Source: Anoxybacillus tepidamans PS2 (GTDB lineage Bacteria > Bacillota > Bacilli > Bacillales > Anoxybacillaceae). From it: a stretch of DNA of 64,000 nucleotides. Under the pieces are notes generated by a model. That model saw only the letters and a program-made list of their open reading frames with translations, was not told the DNA's origin and did not search any database. This document shows positions 15,565-24,613 of the stretch, one piece after another (the first letter of the stretch is position 1; the number at the start of each line of letters is the position of its first letter). The position numbers were made by a program, and so were the translations under genes. The stretch lies in contig NZ_JHVN01000002.1 of NCBI RefSeq assembly GCF_000620165.1, positions 186,001-250,000 of the forward strand, read 5' to 3'.

Positions 15565-16674
15565 TCATTGCATACTAGCTTTAGATTGAAATCGTTTTTT
15601 TACTGACACAAATACGTAAAGACTTGGAATATAGATAATCAAAACGTAAAAACCCGTCGTTGACACGATTTGATCGAGCAAAGCGATTTCTTCACGTTTG
15701 TTAAAGAAAAGAGAAGCAGCAAATAATATAGCCAAAATAATTGGAAGGGATTTGCGTTGTTTCAATGAAGTCATTTGTTTTAATCCGCCGGTTACCGCCC
15801 AGACCGCTAAACAAATAATCGGGAAAATAACAAACACGTAAGTAGAAATAATAATATACTCGACCCGTTCAATAAACGGAATTTCCGGAATTTTGGCGAG
15901 TGTCAATGTCGGCCATATAACATGTTTAATTTGCTCCTCATTATAAAAAACTGTCGAGATAAAAATCACTATTAAATAAAGCAACGTTGTAAAAGCGGTT
16001 CCCCACTGTGCCCATCGTTGCGACTGCGGGGCGTTTTTCACAAATGAATAATACATCAAAATCATCTCAAAACCAAGGTACTCAAACGTCACCCCTTTTG
16101 CTCCCTTTAAAATATCAACAATGGAATGGTCAAATACCGGCAAGAAATTTCGATAATGGGCATACTCAAGTGAAAAAAACAGCATCGGAAAAATAGTCAA
16201 AAGCGGAACGATAAATCCCCAAACACATAAACCGACGACAATACGGAATCCGCCAGATACCGTGTAATATGTTAACAATAAAAATATCAAGCTAAATTGC
16301 CAAGTTCCCATCAATGGGAATACCCACACTTGAATAATTTCAATATACGTTCGCAAAACTACAAGCGCAAATGAAAGAAAATAAACAAGCAGTCCAGCAT
16401 TTAACAGATTCCCGATCCATTTTCCAAAACACTCTATATTCACCCGAACGATGTCTTTGCCTTCGCCAGATGCCTGAAAAATTTTGTACACCATCCATAT
16501 GAGAACATGTACGGCCAATCCGGCAATAATGATACTGATCCAACCATCATGCCCCACTATTTCATTGAGACGGCGTTGAAAACTAAGAACTCCCACTCCT
16601 AGTTGTGCACCGTGAATGGTAAAAAATACAAAAAACGGTGACACTAAAAACCGTTCACGATTCCCTTGCTTCAT
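15565..16674 (-). CDS. Spore germinant receptor B subunit (GerKB-like permease)
   Basis: Integral membrane GerAB/KB subunit of a germinant receptor, APC-superfamily fold, 369 aa with about 10 helices. In known receptors this subunit binds the germinant. The N-terminus (VSPFFVFFTIHGAQLGVGVL) is typical of the family. It is the last gene of an A-C-B operon, 32 nt after the C subunit; that order, unlike the usual A-B-C, is the one of B. subtilis gerK. The germinant cannot be predicted. Expression in the forespore under sigma-G is expected from the family, but I did not identify the promoter. Confidence 0.9.
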   Translation of the reverse strand: MKQGNRERFLVSPFFVFFTIHGAQLGVGVLSFQRRLNEIVGHDGWISIIIAGLAVHVLIWMVYKIFQASGEGKDIVRVNIECFGKWIGNLLNAGLLVYFLSFALVVLRTYIEIIQVWVFPLMGTWQFSLIFLLLTYYTVSGGFRIVVGLCVWGFIVPLLTIFPMLFFSLEYAHYRNFLPVFDHSIVDILKGAKGVTFEYLGFEMILMYYSFVKNAPQSQRWAQWGTAFTTLLYLIVIFISTVFYNEEQIKHVIWPTLTLAKIPEIPFIERVEYIIISTYVFVIFPIICLAVWAVTGGLKQMTSLKQRKSLPIILAILFAASLFFNKREEIALLDQIVSTTGFYVLIIYIPSLYVFVSVKKRFQSKASMQ

Positions 16675-16706
16675 ACATAATGTCCCTCCACACTTTCGGG
16701 CCTCAA

Positions 16707-17786
16707 CTATTCGCCAATCCCCGTCTGAATAATGTCAACGTTTACGTGCGGCCGAATTTGTAAATGCCTGTATCCCTTATAAAATGATTTTTCGTCCCAA
16801 TGCCTTGTATGACTGCGAACAAAATCCCCGATCCCAAGCGGATCGACTCCTTTTTTTTGAAAAAGGGAAATAAGCGCGGTAATATCCTTATTTAAATGTT
16901 TTTCCATTTGTTTGCGGACAAGCTGGAATTCCTTCTTGTTGGGCAAATCAAGCCACGTTGGATAATCGCGAATAGAAGCGCGAATGCGAAGATGGATATC
17001 GATAATAGGTTCTCTTCCTCTTCTCAATGAATATTGAGATGTTGCAAACAAATTCTCTAGCAATACGCGTCCCTTTTTTTTATTTTTGGAAATTGGTATT
17101 TGGTAGACACCATTCTTCGTTTCATCGAGTAGCAGCTTCACGAGAAACGACTGGCGCAAATCAATTCGTCCAACATAATTTCCGTCTTTAAAAAGCGCCA
17201 ATCCTTCTAGTTTTACGAAATTCCCCTTTTTTTCTAAATAAGGCAAAAACGGATCGCGCCCTTTCCCGAAATAGTTGTATAAAAAAATGTGCAAGTTCGT
17301 ATTGGGCAAGTTCATTTCGCGAATATTTTGTTCAATGAGATTGGATAAATAAAGCGTATCGCTCAACGTCGTTTCTGCTGTAATGCGCAGCAATCGCTCC
17401 GCATCCCCTTTCGCGACCGCTAGTTGCAAACGCATCCCAACCTTGTTGTTTCTCGCTAAACTATGAACAATTTCCGTAATGCCTTTTTTAGCAAAAGACT
17501 TCCCAAACAACACTAAGCGAAGTTGTCCTTCCTCGATTGGCAGCGCCGATTTCGAGGAAAGACGCGGGATTAAATCGTACGTGGTCGATGACTCCGTCGT
17601 TAAAATATCCGGTTTTGTCATCGGGCCTTGTCTAAACGTTGGATAAATGGCCGTGCCAACATATTTTCCTTTCTTCCAATCGTATCCCATTGCATGAATA
17701 ATTTGCACTTGATCGACGATACGGGAGCTTTTGCATCCAGCAAGCATAAATGTAACTACTAAAATGAAATAGAGAGCCCGTTTCAT
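16707..17786 (-). CDS. Spore germinant receptor C subunit (Ger(x)C lipoprotein)
   Basis: Lipoprotein subunit of the germinant receptor, 359 aa. The signal peptide MKRALYFILVVTFMLAGC ends in the lipobox LAGC, with the lipidated Cys at residue 18. The mature protein has the Ger(x)C pattern (VDQVQIIHAMGYDW near the start, PISKNKKKGRVLLE in the middle). The start is set by AGAGGAG 5 nt upstream; an ATG 24 nt earlier overlaps the stop of the A subunit. It is placed between the A and B genes, as in gerK. Confidence 0.9.
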   Translation of the reverse strand: MKRALYFILVVTFMLAGCKSSRIVDQVQIIHAMGYDWKKGKYVGTAIYPTFRQGPMTKPDILTTESSTTYDLIPRLSSKSALPIEEGQLRLVLFGKSFAKKGITEIVHSLARNNKVGMRLQLAVAKGDAERLLRITAETTLSDTLYLSNLIEQNIREMNLPNTNLHIFLYNYFGKGRDPFLPYLEKKGNFVKLEGLALFKDGNYVGRIDLRQSFLVKLLLDETKNGVYQIPISKNKKKGRVLLENLFATSQYSLRRGREPIIDIHLRIRASIRDYPTWLDLPNKKEFQLVRKQMEKHLNKDITALISLFQKKGVDPLGIGDFVRSHTRHWDEKSFYKGYRHLQIRPHVNVDIIQTGIGE

Positions 17787-17799
17787 ACTATCTCCTCTC

Positions 17800-19317
17800 T
17801 TACTCATCAATATCTTTTTTCTGTTTCGCTTTCTTCGGGTTATATCGCCAGAGCAAGCGAGGGCGCAAGTAGCTTGGACGCTTTACTGTCATCTGGTAAG
17901 GAGAACGAATGAGACTGTCCGCAAAATCTTTCGCGCGAAACGGATATAATGGCACTAGGTATGGATTGCCGAACGACTGAAGTTTGCCTAAATGGATTAA
18001 AAGCAAACAAATAGCAAAAGCAATACCGAGCCCACCCCAAAATCCGGCAAATAGAATAATGGGAAAGCGAATAAAACGAATCGTATTCGACATTTTATAA
18101 ATCGGAGTCGTAAAAGAGGCAAGCGCACCTAGCGCCACAATAATGAGCAAAATATTGCTTGTAAGCGCCGCTTCAACAGAAGCCTGCCCGATGACAATAC
18201 CGCCAACGATACCGAGAGTTTGCGCTACTTTAGTCGGCAAGCGTGCACCAGCTTCCCGCAATAATTCGATCGTAATTTCTAGAAATAGCACTTCTAATAT
18301 TGGAGGAAACGGAACATTAGAGCGCGAAAAAATAATGGGCCCAAGCAAATCTTTCGGAATCATTTCATAATGATACGTCAATACAGCAACATAAATGGGC
18401 GACGCCAAAACTGAAAACATAACGCCAAACATGCGGATCATGCGAAAAAATGAACCGAGAATCCACGGCAAATAATAATCTTCCGGCGATGTAAAAAAGT
18501 CAAACAATGTAGAAGGACCGGTAATCACGTATGGAGATCCGTCAGCAAAAATCGCGACTTGTCCCTCAACCAATGCATATATTGCCTTGTCAACCCGTTC
18601 GGTAGATACAAATGGGGGAAACGGTGAAGAAGAGTTGTCCGCTAATAATTGATCAAGCAAAGATGCGTCAAATACAATGTCAAACTCAATTTCACTAACC
18701 CGCTGGAGAACTGTTTCAAGCGTCTGTTCATTTACAACTCCTTCAATATAAGCAATGACGATTTTAGTTCTTGACACTGTGCCCAATGTTAGTTCACGGA
18801 AAATTAAATTTGGTGTCACAATTTGCCGCCGCAGTAAATGCAAGTTCGTACCAATGTTTTCAACAAATCCTACTTTCGGACCGACGACACTAAATTCATT
18901 TTCTGATTCATTGTTTTGCCGCAACCCCAAGTTTTCGCTCGCTAGGTTGACGAGTGCGCAGCAGTCGGGAATATCCGCAAATCGAATCATAGCAAACCCT
19001 TTGAGCAGTTTTGTTTCGATCGTTGCCACATCTTGAGTCACTTCAATTCGTTGTATCGGAATAATTTGCTGTAAATTCTCGATCGAAAAAGACGTATATT
19101 TCGGCAATTCCTGTTGCAGATGACAAAGGACTTGCTGCTGCAAAAGTTTCGGATCGACCAATGAATCGAAATAAAAAATAGAAACGTGATAGTTGCCAGT
19201 TTGAATTTGCACATTGGCAAAATCGCTTGATTGCTTTAACATGTCTAACAATTGTTGTAATGTTTTCGTTTCCTGTTTTGGCTTATTACTTTTAAACAAC
19301 AATGAAAAAATGGACAT
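17800..19317 (-). CDS. Spore germinant receptor A subunit (GerKA-like)
   Basis: Germinant receptor A subunit of 505 aa: a large N-terminal hydrophilic domain (about 1-280), the conserved PFPPFVSTERVDKAIYALVEGQVA and DFFTSPEDYY blocks, then 4-5 membrane helices (about 285-450) and a short basic tail. These are hallmarks of the GerA/Spo0-VAF family. First gene of the three-gene operon, whose stop overlaps the ribosome-binding region of the C gene. The operon interrupts what in B. subtilis is a direct ykvI-queC junction, so it was probably inserted, or lost elsewhere. Confidence 0.92.
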   Translation of the reverse strand: MSIFSLLFKSNKPKQETKTLQQLLDMLKQSSDFANVQIQTGNYHVSIFYFDSLVDPKLLQQQVLCHLQQELPKYTSFSIENLQQIIPIQRIEVTQDVATIETKLLKGFAMIRFADIPDCCALVNLASENLGLRQNNESENEFSVVGPKVGFVENIGTNLHLLRRQIVTPNLIFRELTLGTVSRTKIVIAYIEGVVNEQTLETVLQRVSEIEFDIVFDASLLDQLLADNSSSPFPPFVSTERVDKAIYALVEGQVAIFADGSPYVITGPSTLFDFFTSPEDYYLPWILGSFFRMIRMFGVMFSVLASPIYVAVLTYHYEMIPKDLLGPIIFSRSNVPFPPILEVLFLEITIELLREAGARLPTKVAQTLGIVGGIVIGQASVEAALTSNILLIIVALGALASFTTPIYKMSNTIRFIRFPIILFAGFWGGLGIAFAICLLLIHLGKLQSFGNPYLVPLYPFRAKDFADSLIRSPYQMTVKRPSYLRPRLLWRYNPKKAKQKKDIDE

Positions 19318-19463
19318 TTCGTAAATCCCCTCAAGCGCTCGTTCGTTTATTAGCTAGTTTTCCTCCCTTTCCTTATTTTATGCATTATTACAATTCCCCC
19401 TATTTATAGACACAAGTTTTGGGATGAGCCTCTCCCGACTACTTACAAGCACTCGTCTTCAAA

Positions 19464-19496
19464 ATAGCAAAGCATTTGTCATATAGTGACAAATGC
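19464..19496 (-). terminator. Terminator of ykvI
   Basis: GCATTTGTCA and TGACAAATGC around 5 nt, followed on the minus strand by TTTGCTATTTT. Confidence 0.8.
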
Positions 19497-19497
19497 C

Positions 19498-20520
19498 TTA
19501 CAATCGAGGTATTTTCCGGCACATTAGCAAAAGAAGAAACAAAAGGCTTATATACCCAAAAATTGGATATAAAAATGATAAGAGTGAACCGTAGCGAAAT
19601 AGGCTGATCAGATACAAAATAACAAACAGTACGATTAGAAAAAAAAGTGAACCAAATGTGCGAAATTGCCGTTTTAAACCGAATACCCCACCCACGATAG
19701 ATGTAAAAATTTCTCCGTAAATCACAAGAAGATACAACCAGTAAAAATAAGCAAAAAACGTTTGAACAATTTTGGCCATCGGAATATCGTAGCGCAAAAC
19801 ATGCGGAAACGAAAGTAAGATGATATGACTGCTTAACAAAATAAGAGTGAGCAATATGCCGCCAAGCCAAGCCCCCCACCTCACCGCTTGTTCATCTTCA
19901 GCCTCAACGGCCAATGGAACAAGAACGGTTTGCGCCATCGCTAAATTAAAGGCTGTGTAGGAAAACGGAGAGAAAAAAGCACGCCATGAATAGTGAGGAA
20001 AAAATGAAATATTGCACCATTTTTCTCCGAGCATGAGCTTTCCAAAAAGAAAAAAACTAAACAATAACATCATCGGGACAATTAATACATTTACCGCAAA
20101 CAGCCCTTTCACATCATAAAGCATCACAGCGAAGACGAGGCATATAGTAAACGCTATGCCCACTTGTTTTGAAAGGCCAAGCTGTTCCTCAAAAAGCGCC
20201 CCAGCGCCTGATAACATTACCGATGTCACTCCTACTATCATAATTGTCATGATGATTGTAATCATTGAACTTGCCGTTTTCCCAAACAAATAATCATTTA
20301 ACTGCTTGTACGAAGAAGCGCGCAATGCTCGCGCCATCATCATCATACGCGCACCGCTCCACGCAAACAATCCTCCGCTTATAAAAACGCCGATCGTTCC
20401 GAACACCCCGTATTGCGTAAAAAACTCGACAATCTCTTTTCCTGTGGCAAATCCAGCACCGACAACCGTTCCAACATATACCGCTGCGATTTGCCAAGCC
20501 ATCGACCATTTTTTGGACAC
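19498..20520 (-). CDS. ykvI: YkvI family membrane transporter
   Basis: A 340-aa membrane protein with about 10 helices covering nearly the whole length. AAVYVGTVVGAGFATGKEIV at the N-terminus is the glycine-rich first helix of LeuT/BCCT-like amino-acid transporters, and the gene lies between clpE and the que operon as B. subtilis ykvI does (with the germinant operon inserted here). The substrate is unknown. It ends with a clear terminator and starts opposite a hairpin that insulates it from the next lipoprotein gene. Confidence 0.85.
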   Translation of the reverse strand: MSKKWSMAWQIAAVYVGTVVGAGFATGKEIVEFFTQYGVFGTIGVFISGGLFAWSGARMMMMARALRASSYKQLNDYLFGKTASSMITIIMTIMIVGVTSVMLSGAGALFEEQLGLSKQVGIAFTICLVFAVMLYDVKGLFAVNVLIVPMMLLFSFFLFGKLMLGEKWCNISFFPHYSWRAFFSPFSYTAFNLAMAQTVLVPLAVEAEDEQAVRWGAWLGGILLTLILLSSHIILLSFPHVLRYDIPMAKIVQTFFAYFYWLYLLVIYGEIFTSIVGGVFGLKRQFRTFGSLFFLIVLFVILYLISLFRYGSLLSFLYPIFGYISLLFLLLLMCRKIPRL

Positions 20521-20602
20521 CTTTTCTACACCTCATCCTTCTTGTCCTTCTATTGATGTATATATATGAAGGAATCGGCAAAGAAAGACGAAGACAAATA
20601 AG

Positions 20603-20634
20603 AAAAAAGGATGTCGACGAGACATCCTTTTTAA
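20603..20634. terminator. Bidirectional terminator downstream of the YtkA-like lipoprotein
   Basis: AAAAAAGGATGTC and GACATCCTTTTT around GACGA. On the minus strand it ends the lipoprotein gene and insulates ykvI. Confidence 0.85.
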
Positions 20635-20686
20635 CACATTCACCGAGAAGTCTCCCACCTCTAAATGAAATGTAGATGTGGAAGGT

Positions 20687-21412
20687 TCATCGAACAGTCA
20701 CTTGTTCTACTTTATGTTCGTGCAACTGCTTTGATTCTACATGCACTTTTACAAAATAAGTACCTTTTTCTTTAAATGTTGCCGTCGCGCTATATTCTCC
20801 ATTAGCGTTTTCATGCGCATCGATAAATTCGTGTTTCTCGGCATTTTCCTTCCATATCTCAAAATGAACAGATACATTTACAAGCGGCTTGCCATCGTGA
20901 GTAATACGGGCGGCTAGCTCCGCCGGTTTCCCTGCTTCATATATGTGTTCATGAAGATTGACGGTCAAGCTGTCATCGTGGTCTTCATGATGTTCACCGC
21001 TTTCAGCCTGTTCAGACGGTTGGCCAACTACAACATCGGTTTTTGGCATATTATGCATGTTATGTGCCGTTACATGGGCCACAATAGAATACGTTCCTGG
21101 CTCTGTAAATATTTTTTCAACCGCATATTTTCCGTTTCCTTTATGTTTTGCTTGCAACATTTCATGCTGTCCGTTCCCTTGCTTCCAAATTTCAAATTTT
21201 ACTTCATCTGCATTCGTTACTTTTTCCTTGCCGTATGTGACAATACAGGCAATTTCCGTCTTTTTCTGGAGCGCAATCGGCGATTTTACATCTATTTTTA
21301 CATTGAGAATCGCCGGCTTATCCGGCTCTTTTGTTGTTTGAGCGCAACCGTTCATCATAGCTAGGATGACTATAATAATAACAAAGACTGAAACAAATGT
21401 GCTTCTCTTCAC
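20687..21412 (-). CDS. Lipoprotein with two YtkA-like domains
   Basis: A 241-aa lipoprotein. The signal sequence (FVSVFVIIIVILAMMNGC) ends in the lipobox MNGC. Two tandem YtkA-like immunoglobulin-type domains follow: VKFEIWKQGNGQHEMLQAKH and VHFEIWKENAEKHEFIDAHE are equivalent blocks, each followed by G-K-Y or G-E-Y and a GTY motif. The linker is rich in His, Asp and Glu (GEHHEDHDD), and many His suggest metal binding outside the membrane. GTG at 21412 is preferred as start because GAGGGGAGA precedes it; a TTG 36 nt upstream lacks a ribosome-binding site. Family function is unproven; YtkA-like/FixH relatives often accompany copper or respiratory proteins. Confidence 0.8.
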   Translation of the reverse strand: MKRSTFVSVFVIIIVILAMMNGCAQTTKEPDKPAILNVKIDVKSPIALQKKTEIACIVTYGKEKVTNADEVKFEIWKQGNGQHEMLQAKHKGNGKYAVEKIFTEPGTYSIVAHVTAHNMHNMPKTDVVVGQPSEQAESGEHHEDHDDSLTVNLHEHIYEAGKPAELAARITHDGKPLVNVSVHFEIWKENAEKHEFIDAHENANGEYSATATFKEKGTYFVKVHVESKQLHEHKVEQVTVR

Positions 21413-21537
21413 TGTCTTTTCTCCCCTCTTTCTTTCCTCACGTTTCAATATAGCATACCTTCTCCCTACTACAAGCCATTGTTCACACTTTTTTCAAAAA
21501 CATTTCACGTTTCCCACAAAAAATTTCAAAAAACTAC

Positions 21538-21566
21538 TTGAAAGTCAAAAAAGGTCAAATTATAAT
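21538..21566 (+). promoter_or_regulatory. Sigma-A promoter of clpE
   Basis: TTGAAA at 21538-21543 and TATAAT at 21561-21566, separated by 17 nt. A CtsR box fills the spacer. Confidence 0.85.
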
Positions 21567-21598
21567 AAAAACAAAAGTCAAAGATAGTCAAAGTCAAA
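21543..21598 (+). promoter_or_regulatory. CtsR operators of clpE
   Basis: Box 1: AGTCAAA-3 nt-GGTCAAA at 21543-21559, between the -35 and -10. Box 2: AGTCAAA-3 nt-AGTCAAA at 21576-21592, with a third AGTCAAA half-site overlapping at 21592-21598. This is the direct heptad repeat recognised by the heat-shock repressor CtsR. Confidence 0.92.
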
Positions 21599-21617
21599 CA
21601 AAAGGAGGTTGGACTTC

Positions 21618-23756
21618 ATGATGTGTGAAATGTGCCAACAACAGAATGCAACCGTTTTTGTTAATTTACAATTTAATAATAAGAAAAAACAATTACGACT
21701 TTGCCATAAATGTTATGAGAAACAAAAACAAGAACTTGAAATGCCAATGAATTTAGGATTTGGAGATTTTTCAACATTCCCTTTCAATCATTTCCTTTCT
21801 CCAAATTCAGATATAGATTTTACATCATCTTCTGCTGAATCAATAAAACAGTCACAACACGGCGGCGGCTTCCTTGATCAATTTGGACGCAACTTAACGC
21901 AGCTCGCCAAAGCGGGACTTATTGATCCTGTCATTGGCCGAGACAAAGAAATTGAACGTGTCATCGAGATTTTAAATCGCCGCAACAAAAACAATCCTGT
22001 GTTAATTGGGGAACCAGGAGTTGGTAAAACAGCTATCGTTGAAGGACTTGCTTTGAAAATCGTTGAAGGACAAGTTCCGGCTAAGCTGTTGAACAAAGAA
22101 GTATATTTGCTCGATGTGGCTTCTCTTGTTGCCAACACCGGCATTCGCGGACAATTTGAAGAGCGCATGAAACAATTGATTGCCGAACTGCAGCGCCGCA
22201 AAAACGTTATTCTTTTCATTGACGAAATTCATTTGCTTGTCGGCGCGGGTTCTGCGGAAGGCTCGATGGACGCGGGCAACATTTTAAAACCGGCACTCGC
22301 ACGCGGTGAACTGCAAGTCGTCGGTGCAACAACGTTAAAAGAATACCGACAAATTGAAAAAGATGCCGCACTTGAACGGCGTTTTCAACCTGTCATCGTC
22401 CATGAACCGACGCTTGAACAGGCCATTAACATTTTGAAAGGGATTCAAGCAAAATATGAACAATTCCATCAAGTAAAATATACAGATGAGGCGATTAACG
22501 CTTGTGTCGCTTTATCGCAGCGCTATATTCAAGACCGCTTCTTGCCGGATAAAGCGATTGATTTGCTAGATGAGGCTGGTTCAAAAGCAAACTTGCGGAT
22601 TACACCGACAGATGAAAAACAAATTCAAGAACGCCTTGCTCAATTGGCCAAAGAAAAAGAACAAGCAGCTAAAGGAGAAAATTATGAGCTAGCAGCGAAA
22701 TTGCGTGATGAAGAACTCAAATTAGAAAAGCAGCTGCAAAACAGCCAGACGCAAGAAACGCCAATTATAGACGCTCTTGACATTCAGCGGTTAGTTGAAG
22801 AAAAAACAGGTATTCCTGTCGGCAAACTTCAAGCAAACGAAAAAACGAAAATGAAAATGCTCGAAGAAAATTTAGCAAGAAAAGTGATTGGCCAAGACGA
22901 GGCGGTTAAAAAAGTAGCCAAAGCAATCCGCCGCAGCCGAGCAGGATTAAAAGCGAAAAACCGCCCAATTGGCTCATTCCTATTTGTCGGACCAACCGGT
23001 GTCGGTAAAACCGAATTGACAAAAACGCTCGCCGAAGAATTATTCGGCTCTAAAGATGCGATGATTCGTTTAGACATGAGCGAATATATGGAAAAACACT
23101 CGGTCGCGAAATTAATCGGTTCGCCTCCTGGCTACATCGGCCATGAAGAAGCAGGACAATTGACGGAGAAAGTGCGCCGCAATCCTTACAGCATCATCTT
23201 GCTCGATGAAATTGAAAAGGCGCATCCAGATGTGCAGCACATATTCTTGCAAATTTTAGAGGACGGCCGTTTAACGGACAGCCAAGGGCGCACTGTCAGC
23301 TTCAAAGATACGGTCATTATTATGACAAGCAATGCAGGGGCAACTGATAAAAAAATTACCGTCGGTTTCGGAAAAGAAGCGGGTGCTCGGACAAGCATAA
23401 TCGATTCGTTAAACTCTTATTTCAAACCGGAATTTTTAAACCGCTTCGATGCGATTATTGAATTTAAACCACTTGAAAAAGAGCATATGCTGCAAATTGT
23501 TGAACTAATGCTTGCCGAAATCCAAGCAACACTAAAAGAAGAGGGAATCCAACTCGAAGTGTCGCAAGAGGCGAAGGAAAAACTCGCAGAAATCGGATGC
23601 CATCCGGCATTTGGCGCCCGACCGCTTCGCCGGGCAATTCAAGAACATGTTGAGGATCAAATCGCCGATGTGCTCCTTGACGAAACAGAAGATGTCACAC
23701 ACATTCACATAGATATAAAAAATGGAGAGATTGTCGCTCAATCTCTCCGCAAATAA
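21618..23756 (+). CDS. clpE: ATP-dependent Clp protease ATPase subunit ClpE
   Basis: HSP100 unfoldase that feeds ClpP, 712 aa. It has the N-terminal zinc finger that distinguishes ClpE (CEMC and LCHKC), then two AAA+ domains: Walker A GEPGVGKT (about residue 134) and GPTGVGKT (about 458), Walker B LFIDEIH and ILLDEIE, with a UVR-like coiled segment between ([20 protein letters not shown]). The start at 21618 has AAAGGAGG 9 nt upstream; an in-frame TTG lies earlier on the ribosome-binding site. CtsR boxes predict heat-shock and protein-stress induction. Position beside ykvI matches B. subtilis. Confidence 0.97.
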   Translation: MMCEMCQQQNATVFVNLQFNNKKKQLRLCHKCYEKQKQELEMPMNLGFGDFSTFPFNHFLSPNSDIDFTSSSAESIKQSQHGGGFLDQFGRNLTQLAKAGLIDPVIGRDKEIERVIEILNRRNKNNPVLIGEPGVGKTAIVEGLALKIVEGQVPAKLLNKEVYLLDVASLVANTGIRGQFEERMKQLIAELQRRKNVILFIDEIHLLVGAGSAEGSMDAGNILKPALARGELQVVGATTLKEYRQIEKDAALERRFQPVIVHEPTLEQAINILKGIQAKYEQFHQVKYTDEAINACVALSQRYIQDRFLPDKAIDLLDEAGSKANLRITPTDEKQIQERLAQLAKEKEQAAKGENYELAAKLRDEELKLEKQLQNSQTQETPIIDALDIQRLVEEKTGIPVGKLQANEKTKMKMLEENLARKVIGQDEAVKKVAKAIRRSRAGLKAKNRPIGSFLFVGPTGVGKTELTKTLAEELFGSKDAMIRLDMSEYMEKHSVAKLIGSPPGYIGHEEAGQLTEKVRRNPYSIILLDEIEKAHPDVQHIFLQILEDGRLTDSQGRTVSFKDTVIIMTSNAGATDKKITVGFGKEAGARTSIIDSLNSYFKPEFLNRFDAIIEFKPLEKEHMLQIVELMLAEIQATLKEEGIQLEVSQEAKEKLAEIGCHPAFGARPLRRAIQEHVEDQIADVLLDETEDVTHIHIDIKNGEIVAQSLRK

Positions 23757-23776
23757 AATACCCTTTTAGGTTGATG

Positions 23777-23813
23777 ATAGGTTATAGACCTCTGTCTATA
23801 ACCTATTTTTATT
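23777..23813 (+). terminator. Terminator of clpE
   Basis: ATAGGTTATAGAC and GTCTATAACCTAT around CTCT, followed by TTTTATTT. Confidence 0.9.
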
Positions 23814-23881
23814 TATACAGTCCGTTTAGAAAGAGGAAATTTCTCGATGAATATGTGTTCGTTTTAAGGAAGTATGTACTG

Positions 23882-24289
23882 TTACACACCTGAAACAAAC
23901 GGCTCTTTCTTTCGATACACCATTCCTTCGGCAAGCGCAATTAATTCTTCCTTTTCATTCACAACGGTAATTCGATATAAGCCGAGACGGTGCGGTTGGG
24001 TCTCTTCCTGCGCAATCGCCATTAGCTTTTCACCTGCGAAGCTAGCTTTCATATAGTGCATCGTCATAGTGATGCCGACAGCAACTTGGTTATGAGAGTT
24101 GCTAGCACATGCAAAAGCTACATCCGCCAAAGAAAAAATCGCCCCGCCGTTTGTACTTCCGTGAAAATTAAGCAAATGCTCCTTGACTTCCATTGACACT
24201 TTGGCGTACCCTTCTTTAACCTCATCAATGGAGATTCCTAAATATTGCGCAAACGGGTCCTTCTTCATTCTTTCAATTAGTTCTTTCAT
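23882..24289 (-). CDS. PaaI-type hotdog thioesterase
   Basis: Hotdog-fold acyl-CoA thioesterase-like protein of 135 aa. HGSTNGGAIFSLADVAFACAS (residues about 45-65) is the PaaI-type motif, where the Asp supplies the catalytic acid; the oxyanion region is NFHGSTNGG. The start MKELIERMKKD is used; ATG codons 15 and 60 nt upstream are less well spaced from the GGATGG ribosome-binding site. Substrate unknown; phenylacetyl- or hydroxyphenylacetyl-CoA is typical for the family but no paa genes are near. Confidence 0.85.
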   Translation of the reverse strand: MKELIERMKKDPFAQYLGISIDEVKEGYAKVSMEVKEHLLNFHGSTNGGAIFSLADVAFACASNSHNQVAVGITMTMHYMKASFAGEKLMAIAQEETQPHRLGLYRITVVNEKEELIALAEGMVYRKKEPFVSGV

Positions 24290-24349
24290 AAAATTATTCA
24301 CCATCCTATTGTAGTGTTTCAACAGAAAGCAGTATAAAGATAATAGCAA

Positions 24350-24613
24350 GATTCACGGATCTCATGAAAATAAAACGCATTGTAACACTGAGCGAACTTG
24401 CGTAAAAAATATAAAAAAACCCCACCCTCTTTGAAATTCATATAATACAGTAATAGTTCCAAAGGGTGGACAGCATCATGGTTTTCGCTTTTATAGTCGA
24501 ACACGCATGAATAAGTGCAACGATCCTTTCTCCGTAAGGTAAATAGCTAGAGTAACGAGGCGAAATATTTTGACAACTGCTTGTTTTTATCACATTCATG
24601 ATAGATTCATTAT
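24350..24613. other. Intergenic region with a terminator-like hairpin
   Basis: About 260 bp with no supported gene. A hairpin at about 24412-24470 (read on the minus strand CCACCCTTTG pairs with CAAAGAGGGTGG, then GTTTTTTTATA) could end the diguanylate cyclase transcript. Confidence 0.5.

Noticed and set aside
24319-24504. Minus-strand 61-aa frame upstream of the thioesterase
   Set aside because: Aromatic/Cys-rich, no ribosome-binding site, spans a terminator-like hairpin.
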